Source: Armatimonadota bacterium (lineage in GTDB: Bacteria > Sysuimicrobiota > Sysuimicrobiia > Sysuimicrobiales > Sysuimicrobiaceae). From it: a DNA stretch of 46,951 nt. Shown here piece after piece: positions 1-8,918 of the stretch; position 1 is the stretch's first letter; each line of letters begins with the position of its first letter. The stretch lies in assembly GCA_031460175.1 (NCBI GenBank), contig JAVKGW010000012.1, positions 1 to 46,951 of the forward strand. The letters are read 5' to 3'. Position numbers and translations under genes: made by a program. Under the pieces are notes generated by a model that saw only the letters and a list, made by a program, of their open reading frames with translations, was not told where the DNA came from and did not search any database.

Positions 1-31
1 ACCACGGCAACTGCACCGGCAACCCCATCCC

Positions 32-1087
32 TCACCCCTCCTCCCGCCACGGCCCCTCCACCGGCCGGAACAACCGCCGCAGCGGCACCCGATCCTCCAA
101 CCGAAACACCCGCACCGCATTCCCCCCCAAAATCAAATTCATGTCGTCCTGAGAGATGTCCAACCGCAACAACTGCCGAAAACTCCACCCCCAAAAATCC
201 ACCTGATGCCGCGGAATCCCCCACCTCCGTACCTGCTGCGCAAAACTCCGCGGAGGCGGCCCCGGCCGCCAGTAAACCGGCATGCTCGCCCCCCAGTCCG
301 TCCCCCACAGCAACTTCTCCGGTCCTACATTCGGATCCGCCAACGCCTTCTCATACAACTCCGCCCACCACAGCCCCGTCTCCAAAAACACATTGTCGTG
401 GCTGCCCGCCACGTGCAGCGCCTCCTCCACCCACCGCTCCAAATACCCCGCCTGCATCCCCCCATGGTCCAGAATCAACGGCACATCCGGAAACTCCGCC
501 GCAATGTCCGTCAACCACAACACCTGGAGGGACTCCGGAAAGATGTGATGGGTCAGCGGATACCCCTGCACCACCCCCGTGTGGATCCGGGCCGGCACCC
601 GGTGCTTGCGCGCCACCTGCAGGATCACCCGGATCTGGTCCAGCCGCTCCGTCAGGCTCAGGGAGGTCCGCCGCCGGGGGTCGTAGGGGATCCCCTCCCC
701 GATGCCCACGAACTTCCCCGTGCTCAAAAGCCGATCCAGCTCCTGCGCCGCCGCCTCCGCACTCCACTCCATCTCCCCCCGCAACGCCGCCTTCGCCGTC
801 TCCACCGCCGTGCAGCACGCCACGAACTTGTCCGGATGCCGCTCCACGAGCTGCGCGTTCAACTCGTTGCTCATCCCGAACCCCGGCAGCAGCACGCACA
901 TGTCCACCCCGTACCGCTCCATGTCGTACAGCAACCGCGCGGAGTTGTCGTACGCCTCCATCCCCCGCATGACGGAGGCGAGGTTCTCGTATCTCGTGCT
1001 CCCCCCGAGCTGCGGGCCTGCGGCGAACCGCTGCGCGTGCACGTGGGTGTCAATGATGAAGCGACCCAGTCGCATGCTTCCCCCCAT
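32..1087 (-). CDS. amidohydrolase family protein (Amidohydro_2 type)
   Basis: Predicted metal-dependent TIM-barrel hydrolase or decarboxylase. The N-terminus carries the metal-binding DTHVHAQ motif; later come IHTG, LDHGG and LWGTDWG, which supply the remaining histidines and the catalytic aspartate of the Amidohydro_2 fold. This family contains 5-carboxyvanillate, gamma-resorcylate and ACMS decarboxylases as well as hydrolases, so the exact reaction is open. The start is uncertain: ATG at 1087 has GGAG upstream, ATG at 1075 gives MRLGRFIIDTHVHA and follows GGGGGA closely, and an in-frame TTG lies at 1114. It is divergent from a LigM-like O-demethylase, so a role in methoxylated aromatic catabolism is a reasonable inference. 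Not in an operon with another visible gene. Confidence 0.85.
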   Translation of the reverse strand: MGGSMRLGRFIIDTHVHAQRFAAGPQLGGSTRYENLASVMRGMEAYDNSARLLYDMERYGVDMCVLLPGFGMSNELNAQLVERHPDKFVACCTAVETAKAALRGEMEWSAEAAAQELDRLLSTGKFVGIGEGIPYDPRRRTSLSLTERLDQIRVILQVARKHRVPARIHTGVVQGYPLTHHIFPESLQVLWLTDIAAEFPDVPLILDHGGMQAGYLERWVEEALHVAGSHDNVFLETGLWWAELYEKALADPNVGPEKLLWGTDWGASMPVYWRPGPPPRSFAQQVRRWGIPRHQVDFWGWSFRQLLRLDISQDDMNLILGGNAVRVFRLEDRVPLRRLFRPVEGPWREEG

Positions 1088-1220
1088 CCCTTGGATTTCT
1101 CCGGAACCGTCCAAAGCCAGCTGTGATCCTCGAAAGGTACGGGAGCCCCGGCCGCGGAGGAGACAGCGCCCATGGCCGGGAGACCAGCGGAGATCCGTGC
1201 CCCATCCTCACCCGCCTAGA

Positions 1221-1250
1221 ACCCTAGCATGGTGTAAACATTTGTGTCAA
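1221..1250 (-). promoter_or_regulatory. putative promoter for the amidohydrolase gene
   Basis: Reading the minus strand, TTGACA (1250-1245) is followed after 18 nt by TAGGGT (1226-1221). It lies in the 231-nt divergent gap and points at the amidohydrolase. An imperfect dyad, GGTGTAAACA-TTTG-TGTCAACC, at 1231-1252 overlaps it and could be an operator shared with the divergent promoter. Confidence 0.45.
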
Positions 1251-1255
1251 CCAAA

Positions 1256-1285
1256 TTGGAACTCTTCCGGGCCACGTGTTATGCT
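1256..1285 (+). promoter_or_regulatory. putative promoter for the LigM-like demethylase gene
   Basis: TTGGAA (1256-1261), 18-nt spacer, TATGCT (1280-1285), about 33 nt upstream of the ATG at 1319. It is back to back with the minus-strand promoter. The rest of the 1088-1318 gap shows nothing else I can identify. Confidence 0.5.
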
Positions 1286-1318
1286 AGGAACCGCAACCAT
1301 CCCGGGGAGGCCTGCGAC

Positions 1319-2731
1319 ATGGGGGAGGCGAGGGGCCCACGGACCCTTCAGGAACTCTTGGATTCGGTCCCGAGCATCGTGGACCACCTCTACAGCAATC
1401 CCAAAGGCCAATGGCTGGCCCGACGTCACCCGCCGCACCTCGTCCCTCCGGAGTTCACCAATTGGAGGGAGGAGCAGCAGGCCTGGCGCGAGACCGTGGC
1501 CCTGTACGACCAGTCCTACCACATGACCATGACGTACGTTCGGGGCCCGGATGCCATCCCCCTGTTCTGTGCTCTCGGCGTGAACCGCTTCACCACCTTC
1601 GGCCCCGGCCGGGCCCGCCACTTCGTGGCCTGCGCCCCGAGTGGGTACGTCATCGGGGATGGGGTGCTGTACTGCCTCCGTCCGGAGGAGGTGGTCCTCG
1701 TGGGCGGAGCCGCGCCCCATCACTGGGTGGAGTTCCACGCGCAAACGGGAAGTTGGAAGGTGACGGTGGAGCGGGATGAGAGTTACGCGCGGAACCCCAC
1801 CGGCAGGCGCACCGTCTACCGGTACCAGGTGGAGGGTCCCAGGGCGCCCGCGCTGATGGAGCATCTGAACCGAGGTCCGCTTCCCCATCTCCGGCCGTTT
1901 CAGATCGCGCCCATCCGCATCGCGGGACACACGGTCTGGGCCCTGCGCCACACCATGGCCGGCGGCCCCGGCTTCGAGCTCTTCGGCCCCTGGGAGGAGG
2001 GGCCAAGTGTGCGGGAGGCCATCCTGGAAGCCGGAAAGGCCTTTGGCCTGCGACAGGTGGGGACCCTCGCGTACTTCACCACGGGGGTGGACCTCGGATG
2101 GATCCCCCGCGTGCTCCCCGCCATCTACACGGGCGAGGAGCTGCGGCCGTTCCGGGAGTGGCTCCCGGTAACCAGCGGGGAAGCCACGTGGTCCCTGGGC
2201 GGAAGCTTCTACTCTCCGAACGTCGAGGATTACTATCTCACCCCCTGGGAACTCGGCTACGGACATCTCGTCCACCTGGACCACGAGTTCGTGGGCCGGG
2301 AAGCTTTGGCCCGCATGGCCTCTCAGCCCCGCCGCCGCAAGGTCACCCTCGTGTGGGAGGCAGAGGACGTGGCGGAGGTCTTCACCAGCTTCCTCCGACC
2401 CGGACTTCCCGCCCGCTATCTGGATCTTCCCCTCCCCACGTACGCGGTCTGGCAGTACGACGCGGTGCTCGACGAGCACGAGAGCCTGGTGGGGATCTCC
2501 ACGTATGTGGCGTACAGCTGGAACGAGCGGGCCCTCCTCTCCCTGGCCGTGGTCTCAGCCGAGTTCGCGGAACCCGGGAAGCGGGTAACCGTGATCTGGG
2601 GGGAGCCTGAAGAGGGAGCAAAGAGCCGGCCCTGGCTGGAGCCCCACCGGCAGGTCCGGATCCGGGCCACGGTCGCTCCTGCGCCCATCAGTCCCCTCGC
2701 CCGGGAGCACCCCTCCGCCGCCCGCCGCTAG
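1319..2731 (+). CDS. LigM/DesA-like tetrahydrofolate-dependent aryl O-demethylase (GcvT family)
   Basis: A 470-residue aminomethyltransferase-fold protein closely resembling the sphingomonad vanillate/3-O-methylgallate (LigM) and syringate (DesA) O-demethylases as I remember them. Shared segments include PEFTNWREEQQAWR, IGDGVLYCL, RHTMAGGPGFELFGP, LPAIYTGEEL and GGSFYSPNVEDYY, and the length matches LigM (about 470). Family members move a methyl group from methoxylated aromatics to tetrahydrofolate in the cytoplasm. The ATG at 1319 is chosen over an upstream GTG (1244) because GGGGAGG lies 8 nt before it and the -10 box lies between the two starts. Its stop overlaps by 4 nt the stop of the convergent indolepyruvate oxidoreductase gene. 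Substrate is inferred; a DmdA-like or other methyl donor is possible. Confidence 0.8.
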   Translation: MGEARGPRTLQELLDSVPSIVDHLYSNPKGQWLARRHPPHLVPPEFTNWREEQQAWRETVALYDQSYHMTMTYVRGPDAIPLFCALGVNRFTTFGPGRARHFVACAPSGYVIGDGVLYCLRPEEVVLVGGAAPHHWVEFHAQTGSWKVTVERDESYARNPTGRRTVYRYQVEGPRAPALMEHLNRGPLPHLRPFQIAPIRIAGHTVWALRHTMAGGPGFELFGPWEEGPSVREAILEAGKAFGLRQVGTLAYFTTGVDLGWIPRVLPAIYTGEELRPFREWLPVTSGEATWSLGGSFYSPNVEDYYLTPWELGYGHLVHLDHEFVGREALARMASQPRRRKVTLVWEAEDVAEVFTSFLRPGLPARYLDLPLPTYAVWQYDAVLDEHESLVGISTYVAYSWNERALLSLAVVSAEFAEPGKRVTVIWGEPEEGAKSRPWLEPHRQVRIRATVAPAPISPLAREHPSAARR

Positions 2732-5700
2732 GACAGGCCCCGCGCTTCCCTGTCCGCAGAGACGGGGACCCTCTCTGCCGGCGTCACCAGCCGCCGGAGG
2801 AGTTCTGTGGCATGCGCGCGAACCGCCTCCGCATTCCGCAGCTTCACGTGCTCGTACCCCCGGATCCGATCCGGGAGCTGCAGGAGTTCCAGGACCTGCG
2901 CGTACGTCTCGGGCCGCAGGTGCTGAACCGCCCGTTGGACCACTTCCCGGTACCAACCGATGAGCCGCCGTTCCTCCCGCCGCACCCGGGTGTGTCCGAA
3001 GGGGTCGAGAGGCGTCCCCCGCAGGCGCCGCAGGGCCCGAAGGAGTCGGAAGACGGGCAGGATCCACGTCCCCACCTGGATCTTGCGCCTCAGGCCCAGG
3101 GCCCGAAGGACGGGCGGGTGCAGGTGCAGCCGGATATTCCGGGCGCTCGGGAAGACCCGGCGGAGCTGCTCCCAGAACTCCTCCCGCAGGTACAGGCGGG
3201 CCACCTCGTACTCGTCCTTGTAGGCCATGAGCTTGTGGAGGGATCGGATCACCGCGTGGGTGAGGGGGCCCGTGTGCCCCATGATCTGCCGCTCCCGGGC
3301 AGCCACCCGGAGCACGAAATCCACGTACCGCCTGGCGTACCGGGCGTCCTGGTATTCCATGAGATCCCCCACCCGGATGACCAACATCCGCCTCGACTCC
3401 TCATCGAGATCCCGGCACCGTGCCAGGAGCGCCCGGTAGGCCCTCCGCCCTGTCCATCCCAGCCGCCGTTCCAACCGGATCTGTTCCTCCTCGTACGGAA
3501 GGCTTGGAGGCTCCACCAGCGCTCGTACGCGCTCGGGCGCGTGCACGAGGAGCCGGCCGTACCGGAAGGCCTGGAGGTTCTCCTCCACCTGCACCCCGTT
3601 GAGCCGGATGGCCCACTCGATGCTCTCCGCCCGGAGGGGAAGCCGCCCCGCCTGGTACGCCACGCCCAACATGAGGAGATTCGTCATCATGTAGTCGCCG
3701 AACAACGCCTCCGCCACCCGCCGCCCCTCCACGTACACGTTCTCCGAGGCCCGGGTGTACTGGGCAATGGTGCGCTCAAGCACCTCGGGGGACACGGTGG
3801 CGAACGGGTCCCGGATCATCTCGCCCGTGGGGAGGACCGTGGTGTTCACCACGGCCACGGAGCGCAGGGGGTCGCACCGGTCCAGGTTCTGAGGCGCCAC
3901 CCCGCCGATGAGGTCCAACACCAGGTACAGGTCCGCCTTCCCCAGACCCACCTTGTTCGACCACGCCTGGCCCCCCCCGGGTGTAAGAACGAGGCTGCTG
4001 ATCACCGCCCCCCACTTCTGCGCGGCTCCCGTCTGGTCGTAGCTGAGTACCCGCAGCCCATCCCGCCACGCGGCGAAGCTCAGGATGGCGCTTACGGTGA
4101 GGACCCCGGTCCCGCCTACTCCGGGCATGTAGATGTGGTAGGGGCCCTCCGGGCGCACCTTTCCCGGAGGCTCCGGGATCGCGTCCGGTCCCAGCACGGG
4201 CGGGTGGGGGCGGGCAAACCCTCCCGGGGCTTCCACGGTCACGAAGGAGGGGCAGTCCCCCCGTAGACAGGAGTAGTCCTGGTTGCAGCTGGAGAGGTGG
4301 ACCTGGGTCTTCGGCCCGAACTCCGTCTCCACCCGCTGCAGGGACATGCAGTTGCTCACCTGCCCACAGTCACCGCATCCCTCGCACACCCGCTCGTGGA
4401 TCATCACGTACCGCTCAGGCCGGGGGAGTTTCCCCCGCTTCTGCTGCCGACGGCGCTCGTTCGCACACATCTCGTCATAGATGTAGACGGTGGTGCCCTG
4501 AACCTGCCGGAGATCCCGGAGGGCCCGCTCGTGTTCGTGGGCGGGATAGACCGTCACATTGCGGGCCAGTCCCGCGTTCCGGTAGCGGTTCGGGTCCTTC
4601 GTGACAATCGCGATCCTCCGGACCCCGTCCGCCTCCAGCATCCGGGTAAGCTCCGGGATCCCCACCTGCCCCACGGGCTGCTGCGCGCCCGTATTCGCAA
4701 TGTACCCGTTGTAGAGGATCTTGAAGGTGATGTTGGCACCCACGCTGGCACTGAACCGGATGTTGGGATAGCTGGAGTGAAATAGCGATCCGTCCCCCAC
4801 GTTTTGCACCATGTGGGGCTGGTCCACAAACGGCTGCAACCCCAACCACGGGAGCCCTTCCCCCCCGTACTGGGTCATGGCCACGATGTGACGGTGCGGC
4901 TGCTCGATGATGGAGGCAAAGGAGTGGCATCCGGGGCTTCCCCACGCCACCTGCCCCGGAAGCAGGACGGTGGAGGTGTTGTGAGGACAGCCGGAGCAGT
5001 AGTTGGGCATCCGCGATCGGGCGGGCGGGTACCGCCGCTCCCGGATGGCCCGGAGGCGCTCCGTCCGCGCCCGGACCCCCGGGTGGTCTCCCAGGTACGG
5101 CTTCAGACGCTCGGCGAGAATCTCGGCCACCAGGTCCGCATCCATGGCTCCCTGAAGGGGAAAGAGGGGGGCTCCGTGCTCGTCGTTCTTCCCCACCACC
5201 TTGATGGGACGTCCGAGGTCCAGCAGGGCCTCCTTGACCTGTGCTTCAACGAACCCCCGCTTCTCCTCCACCACGATGACCTCTTCCAGATCCCGGGCGA
5301 ATTCCCGGAGGACCCGGAGCTCCAAAGGGTAGATGAGGCCAAGCTTCAGCAGCCGGATGCCCAGCCCCCGCAGGGTCTCCTCATCCAGGCCCAGATCCGC
5401 GAGGGCCTGACGCACGTCCGTGTAACTCTTCCCCGCGGTGACGATGCCCACCCGCGCCCGAGGAGGGTCGATCACGATCCGGTTGAGCCCGTTGACGGCC
5501 GCGTAGGCCCGTACCGCCGCGTGGCGCTCCCGATAGAGGTGGCGCTCCGTCTCCACGTTGGTGCCGGGAAAGAACGTGAAGTCCGTACGTTTCCGGAAGG
5601 GCTTGCCGTCGATCTCCAGCTCCGGGATCACGATCTCCGGCCGGTCCGGGTGGACACAGACCACCTCCCCCCCGTCGCACAGGGGCGCCACCAGCTTCAT

Positions 5701-6300
5701 GGCCACCCAGCACCCGCTGAACCGGGAGAGGGCGATGGCGTGGAGACCCAGTTCCAGAAACTCCGCCACGGAGGCGGGATAGATCACGGGGATGCCGTGG
5801 GTGAGGAAGGCGTAGTCGTCCTGGAAGGGCATGGTGCTGGACTTGCCCTCGTGGTCTTCCCCGGCCAGCACCACCACGGCCCCGTACCGGCTCGTGCCCG
5901 CGAAGTTCCCGTGCTTGAGGGCGTCGCCGCTCCGGTCCACGCCGGGCCCCTTCCCATACCAGATCCCCACCACCCCGTCGTAACGGGAGTGGGGATAGGA
6001 ATCCAGCATCTGGGTCCCCATGAGAGCCGTGGCCGCGGACTCCTCGTTCGGGGCAGGCCGGTGCACCACGTGGTGGGCCTCCAGGAGGTTCCGGACCCGC
6101 TGCAGGGCCACATCGTAAACGCCGAGCGGCGAGCCCGGGTACCCGCTGATGAACACCCCCGTGCGCAGCCCCGCCCGACGATCTCGCCGGACCTGGTCCA
6201 GGGGCAGGCGTACCAGCGCCTGAATCCCCGTGAGGTACACCTCCCCTTCCTCCAGGGTGTAGCGGTCCTCCAGGCGCAGTTCCTCCAGGGACCGGGCCAT
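2728..6300 (-). CDS. indolepyruvate:ferredoxin oxidoreductase, fused alpha-beta type
   Basis: A 1190-residue single-chain 2-oxoacid:ferredoxin oxidoreductase, the usual size of bacterial fused indolepyruvate (aryl-pyruvate) oxidoreductases. It oxidatively decarboxylates arylpyruvates to aryl-acetyl-CoA, reducing ferredoxin. In order: pyrimidine-binding TPP domain (SGYPGSPLG near residue 53), NYCSGCPHN near 432, TPP/Mg site GDGSLFHSSYPN near 503, a cysteine-rich ferredoxin-like insert CEGCGDCGQVSNC near 640 with further cysteines to about 690, the gamma-type domain (MPGVGGTGVLT near 725) and a long C-terminal region. It starts 3 nt after the binding-protein gene, so it is the last gene of that transporter operon. 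The product would be a substrate for phenylacetate-type pathways; a paaK-like ligase lies at the far end of the window. Confidence 0.92.
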   Translation of the reverse strand: MARSLEELRLEDRYTLEEGEVYLTGIQALVRLPLDQVRRDRRAGLRTGVFISGYPGSPLGVYDVALQRVRNLLEAHHVVHRPAPNEESAATALMGTQMLDSYPHSRYDGVVGIWYGKGPGVDRSGDALKHGNFAGTSRYGAVVVLAGEDHEGKSSTMPFQDDYAFLTHGIPVIYPASVAEFLELGLHAIALSRFSGCWVAMKLVAPLCDGGEVVCVHPDRPEIVIPELEIDGKPFRKRTDFTFFPGTNVETERHLYRERHAAVRAYAAVNGLNRIVIDPPRARVGIVTAGKSYTDVRQALADLGLDEETLRGLGIRLLKLGLIYPLELRVLREFARDLEEVIVVEEKRGFVEAQVKEALLDLGRPIKVVGKNDEHGAPLFPLQGAMDADLVAEILAERLKPYLGDHPGVRARTERLRAIRERRYPPARSRMPNYCSGCPHNTSTVLLPGQVAWGSPGCHSFASIIEQPHRHIVAMTQYGGEGLPWLGLQPFVDQPHMVQNVGDGSLFHSSYPNIRFSASVGANITFKILYNGYIANTGAQQPVGQVGIPELTRMLEADGVRRIAIVTKDPNRYRNAGLARNVTVYPAHEHERALRDLRQVQGTTVYIYDEMCANERRRQQKRGKLPRPERYVMIHERVCEGCGDCGQVSNCMSLQRVETEFGPKTQVHLSSCNQDYSCLRGDCPSFVTVEAPGGFARPHPPVLGPDAIPEPPGKVRPEGPYHIYMPGVGGTGVLTVSAILSFAAWRDGLRVLSYDQTGAAQKWGAVISSLVLTPGGGQAWSNKVGLGKADLYLVLDLIGGVAPQNLDRCDPLRSVAVVNTTVLPTGEMIRDPFATVSPEVLERTIAQYTRASENVYVEGRRVAEALFGDYMMTNLLMLGVAYQAGRLPLRAESIEWAIRLNGVQVEENLQAFRYGRLLVHAPERVRALVEPPSLPYEEEQIRLERRLGWTGRRAYRALLARCRDLDEESRRMLVIRVGDLMEYQDARYARRYVDFVLRVAARERQIMGHTGPLTHAVIRSLHKLMAYKDEYEVARLYLREEFWEQLRRVFPSARNIRLHLHPPVLRALGLRRKIQVGTWILPVFRLLRALRRLRGTPLDPFGHTRVRREERRLIGWYREVVQRAVQHLRPETYAQVLELLQLPDRIRGYEHVKLRNAEAVRAHATELLRRLVTPAERVPVSADREARGLS

Positions 6301-6303
6301 GCC

Positions 6304-7305
6304 CTACTTCCTCCCCAGCTCCCGGATGGCCTGCCGCAGGTACGTGAAGTCAAACACCCGCTCGATGGGGATGGGCTCCCGGTACCGCAGCAGGCCCCGG
6401 CGCATATAGAACCGCTGCTGGTCCTCGAGCTGTCGGACGTCCACCGCCAGGTTGGGGTCCAGGTGATGCGGCCGGGCCTTCCGGATGATCTCCAGGGAGG
6501 CCCCGGTGTACTTGGCCATCAGCTGCATGTTGTCCTCGCGCCGCCACCCGTTGTCGAGTGCAAGGTCCCGCCCGGCCCGGAGATACGCCACCATGAACCG
6601 CTGCGCGAGTTGGCGGTTCCGCTCCGCCCAGGTGGCGTTCCAGAAGATGAAGGTGAAGGGGATGGGCTTGGCCCCCGGGGGCTTTCGGAGTGGCCGGATG
6701 CCCACGCCTCGCTCCTCCGCGATGGTGGGGAAAGGCTCCGAGATGATCCCCGCCCAGATGGCGCCGGTCTCCAGGGCCGGGACCATGTCGGGGAACGGCA
6801 TGGTTTTCAGGTCCACGTCCTCGATGGAGATCCCATCCAGCCGCAGCGCCCGATCCATCAGGTACTCCGTGACCACGCCCCGGGCGTTGATGGCCACGGG
6901 TTTGCCTTTGAGCTGCGCGATGCGGTTGATCTCGCTCCCCCACACCGCTCTCCGCACGGTGAAGTAGTCCTCCAGGAAACCGTTGTGCAGGGAGGCCACG
7001 AACTTCACCGGGAGGCCTTCGTGGATGGCGTTGAAGGCGGCCGCGCCAAGGGCTCCGCCGCCCACCTGCAGCTGCCCGATGGCCACCTGAGAGAGGATCT
7101 CCGCCCCACTGGGCAACCGCACCAGCTCCACCTCAAACCCCTCCTGCGGGAGATACCGTTCCGCCGCGATGAAAACCGCGGCCATGGAGTCCGTGGGGAT
7201 GTAACCGATCCGGATCCGCGTCCGCTGGGCAGGCGCGGCGGCCAGCCCCACCGCGAGGGCCAGCACCACCACGAGGCTTCCGAAGATCCACCCGCGACGA
7301 CCCAT
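6304..7305 (-). CDS. ABC transporter substrate-binding protein, NMT1/SsuA-like
   Basis: A 333-residue exported binding protein. Residues 1-26 form a signal peptide (Arg-rich start, then a long Val/Leu/Ala core, AAAPAQ cleavage region) without a lipobox Cys. The mature part begins IRIGYIPTDSMAAVFIAAE, typical of the nitrate/sulfonate/taurine/thiamine-precursor binding family, which captures small anionic or aromatic ligands. ATG at 7305 has GGGGGGAG 4 nt upstream. It lies between the second permease gene (24-nt gap) and the indolepyruvate oxidoreductase gene (3-nt gap), so the ligand may be an aromatic acid or arylpyruvate precursor; that is inference from context. Confidence 0.88.
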   Translation of the reverse strand: MGRRGWIFGSLVVVLALAVGLAAAPAQRTRIRIGYIPTDSMAAVFIAAERYLPQEGFEVELVRLPSGAEILSQVAIGQLQVGGGALGAAAFNAIHEGLPVKFVASLHNGFLEDYFTVRRAVWGSEINRIAQLKGKPVAINARGVVTEYLMDRALRLDGISIEDVDLKTMPFPDMVPALETGAIWAGIISEPFPTIAEERGVGIRPLRKPPGAKPIPFTFIFWNATWAERNRQLAQRFMVAYLRAGRDLALDNGWRREDNMQLMAKYTGASLEIIRKARPHHLDPNLAVDVRQLEDQQRFYMRRGLLRYREPIPIERVFDFTYLRQAIRELGRK

Positions 7306-7329
7306 TTTTCTCCCCCCTTCTCTTGTGTT

Positions 7330-8127
7330 TTAAGCCCAAACGTCCACCGTGGGTTGCCAGCGCAGAAGCCGATCCTGCACCCGCCTGAGCCCCCGGGTGA
7401 GCAGGATGCCGATCCCTCCCACCACCACGAGGGCCGCGAACATCTGCGGGGTGGCCAGCATCTGCCAACTCCGCCACACCAGGTGGCCGAGCCCGGATTT
7501 CGCGATGGCGAACTCCACCGCGATCAGGGTCACCAGGCTTAATCCCAGGCCCAGCCGCAGCCCCGTGAGGATCCCGGGGAGGGCCGCGGGCAGGATCACC
7601 TTCCAGAACAGGCCAAATCCCCGGGCCCCGTAGTTCCGCCCCACCTCCACCAGGAGGGGGTCCACGTGCCGCACCGCGTCCATGGTGTTCACCACGATCT
7701 GGAAGAAGGCGGTGAGGGAGGCCGTCACCACGAAGGCGGGATCTCCCACCCCGAGGAGGATGAGGAAGAGGGGAAGCAGGGCGACCTTCGGAAGGGGATA
7801 GAGGAACATCACGTAGGGATCCAGGGCCCGACGCGCGGCGGTGAACAGGCCCATCAGGATCCCGATCCCCAGACCCGGGAGCGAGGCCAGCAGGAAGGCA
7901 CTTCCCAGCCTCCCCAGGGTGGCGAGGGTATGGAGGGCAAGATCCCCGCCCCGGAAGTCCTGCCACAGTACCTGCAGGATCCGGGAGGTGGGGGGAAAGT
8001 ACGCGGGGTTCAGCAGGCCGCCCCGGGAAAGCCCCTCCCACAGCAGCGCCGCGGCCACCACCCCGACCGTGGCCCGCAGTTCCCGGGGAAGCAGCCCTCC
8101 CCGGGCCGCGGCCGCCCATCCGCTCAC
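7330..8127 (-). CDS. ABC transporter permease, SsuC/TauC-like (second subunit)
   Basis: A 265-residue membrane protein with about six hydrophobic segments and the BPD permease signature in the cytoplasmic loop (VGRNYGARGFGLFWKVILPAALP, residues roughly 155-177, with the conserved Gly and Pro positions). The GTG at 8127 overlaps the upstream permease stop as GTGA, implying translational coupling; an apparent much longer reading frame upstream is only the antiparallel shadow of the other permease. It is related to, but clearly different from, the neighbouring permease, so the two probably form a heterodimeric channel with the ATPase encoded at 8911-9744. Confidence 0.88.
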   Translation of the reverse strand: MSGWAAAARGGLLPRELRATVGVVAAALLWEGLSRGGLLNPAYFPPTSRILQVLWQDFRGGDLALHTLATLGRLGSAFLLASLPGLGIGILMGLFTAARRALDPYVMFLYPLPKVALLPLFLILLGVGDPAFVVTASLTAFFQIVVNTMDAVRHVDPLLVEVGRNYGARGFGLFWKVILPAALPGILTGLRLGLGLSLVTLIAVEFAIAKSGLGHLVWRSWQMLATPQMFAALVVVGGIGILLTRGLRRVQDRLLRWQPTVDVWA

Positions 8128-8918
8128 AGCCCTCTCTCCAGACCCCGCTGCCACGGCACCAGCCTCTGCCGGACTGCCTCGAGCCCGTAGGTCACCGCCA
8201 GCCCCAGGGCCGCGATCACCAGCAACCCCGCGTACATATCCCGCACCCGCAGGGTCTGCCAGCTGAGCCACAGCCAGGCTCCCAAGCCCGCCTCCGCCCC
8301 CACCATCTCCACCGCGATCACCACGATGAGGGTGAGTCCCAACGCCAGCCGGAGCCCCGTGAAGATCCAGGGAAGGGATCCCGGCAGGAGCACCTTCATG
8401 AACAGGCGCCAGCCCACGGCACCGTAGTGCGTGGCGGCCTCCAGGAGACTCCGATCCAGCTGCCGTACCCCCGCGGTGGTGTTGATCACCACCAGCAGAA
8501 AGGAGGTCACCGCGGCCGTGGCCACCCGGGCGGCCTCTCCCCGCCCCAGCACGATGGCCGCGAGCGGCAAGAACAGCACGCTGGGAATGGGATAGACGAA
8601 GGCCACGAGGGGATCCACCACCTCCCGGGCCGTCCGCCACACCCCCAGCACCAGGCCCAAGGCCACGCCCGGGAGGGCCGCCACCAGGAAGCTCCAGAAG
8701 AGCCGGCGCAAGGTGACGGAGAGGTGCTGGCCGATGACCCCCTCCCGAACCAGGGCGGTGAACTGGGCCCCCACCACGGTGGGCCGGGGGAAGAACGCCT
8801 CGTGGATCCACCCCGCCCGGGCCGCTCCCTCCCACAGGCCGAGGAGAGCCACCACGGAGAGCAGGGAGAGCAGGAGTCCCCCGTCCCGCAGCCCCCGCCG
8901 CGCACCCCGTTCAGCCAT
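8124..8918 (-). CDS. ABC transporter permease, SsuC/TauC-like (first subunit)
   Basis: A 264-residue integral membrane protein of the nitrate/sulfonate/taurine permease family. It has hydrophobic helices throughout and the EAA-type loop (EAATHYGAVGWRLFMKVLLPGSLP). I chose ATG at 8918 because GGGAGG lies 6 nt before it; an ATG at 8942 would need a 32-nt overlap with the ATPase gene and has no such site. It overlaps the ATPase stop by 8 nt and is followed by a second permease by GTGA overlap. Two non-identical permeases in one importer operon is less common than the homodimer of SsuC. Confidence 0.88.
   Translation of the reverse strand: MAERGARRGLRDGGLLLSLLSVVALLGLWEGAARAGWIHEAFFPRPTVVGAQFTALVREGVIGQHLSVTLRRLFWSFLVAALPGVALGLVLGVWRTAREVVDPLVAFVYPIPSVLFLPLAAIVLGRGEAARVATAAVTSFLLVVINTTAGVRQLDRSLLEAATHYGAVGWRLFMKVLLPGSLPWIFTGLRLALGLTLIVVIAVEMVGAEAGLGAWLWLSWQTLRVRDMYAGLLVIAALGLAVTYGLEAVRQRLVPWQRGLERGL

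Noticed and set aside
4804-7542. A 912-codon open frame on the plus strand
   Set aside because: It lies antiparallel to the indolepyruvate oxidoreductase and binding-protein genes, is rich in His/Pro/Arg/Gly without any motif, and is a by-product of high GC.
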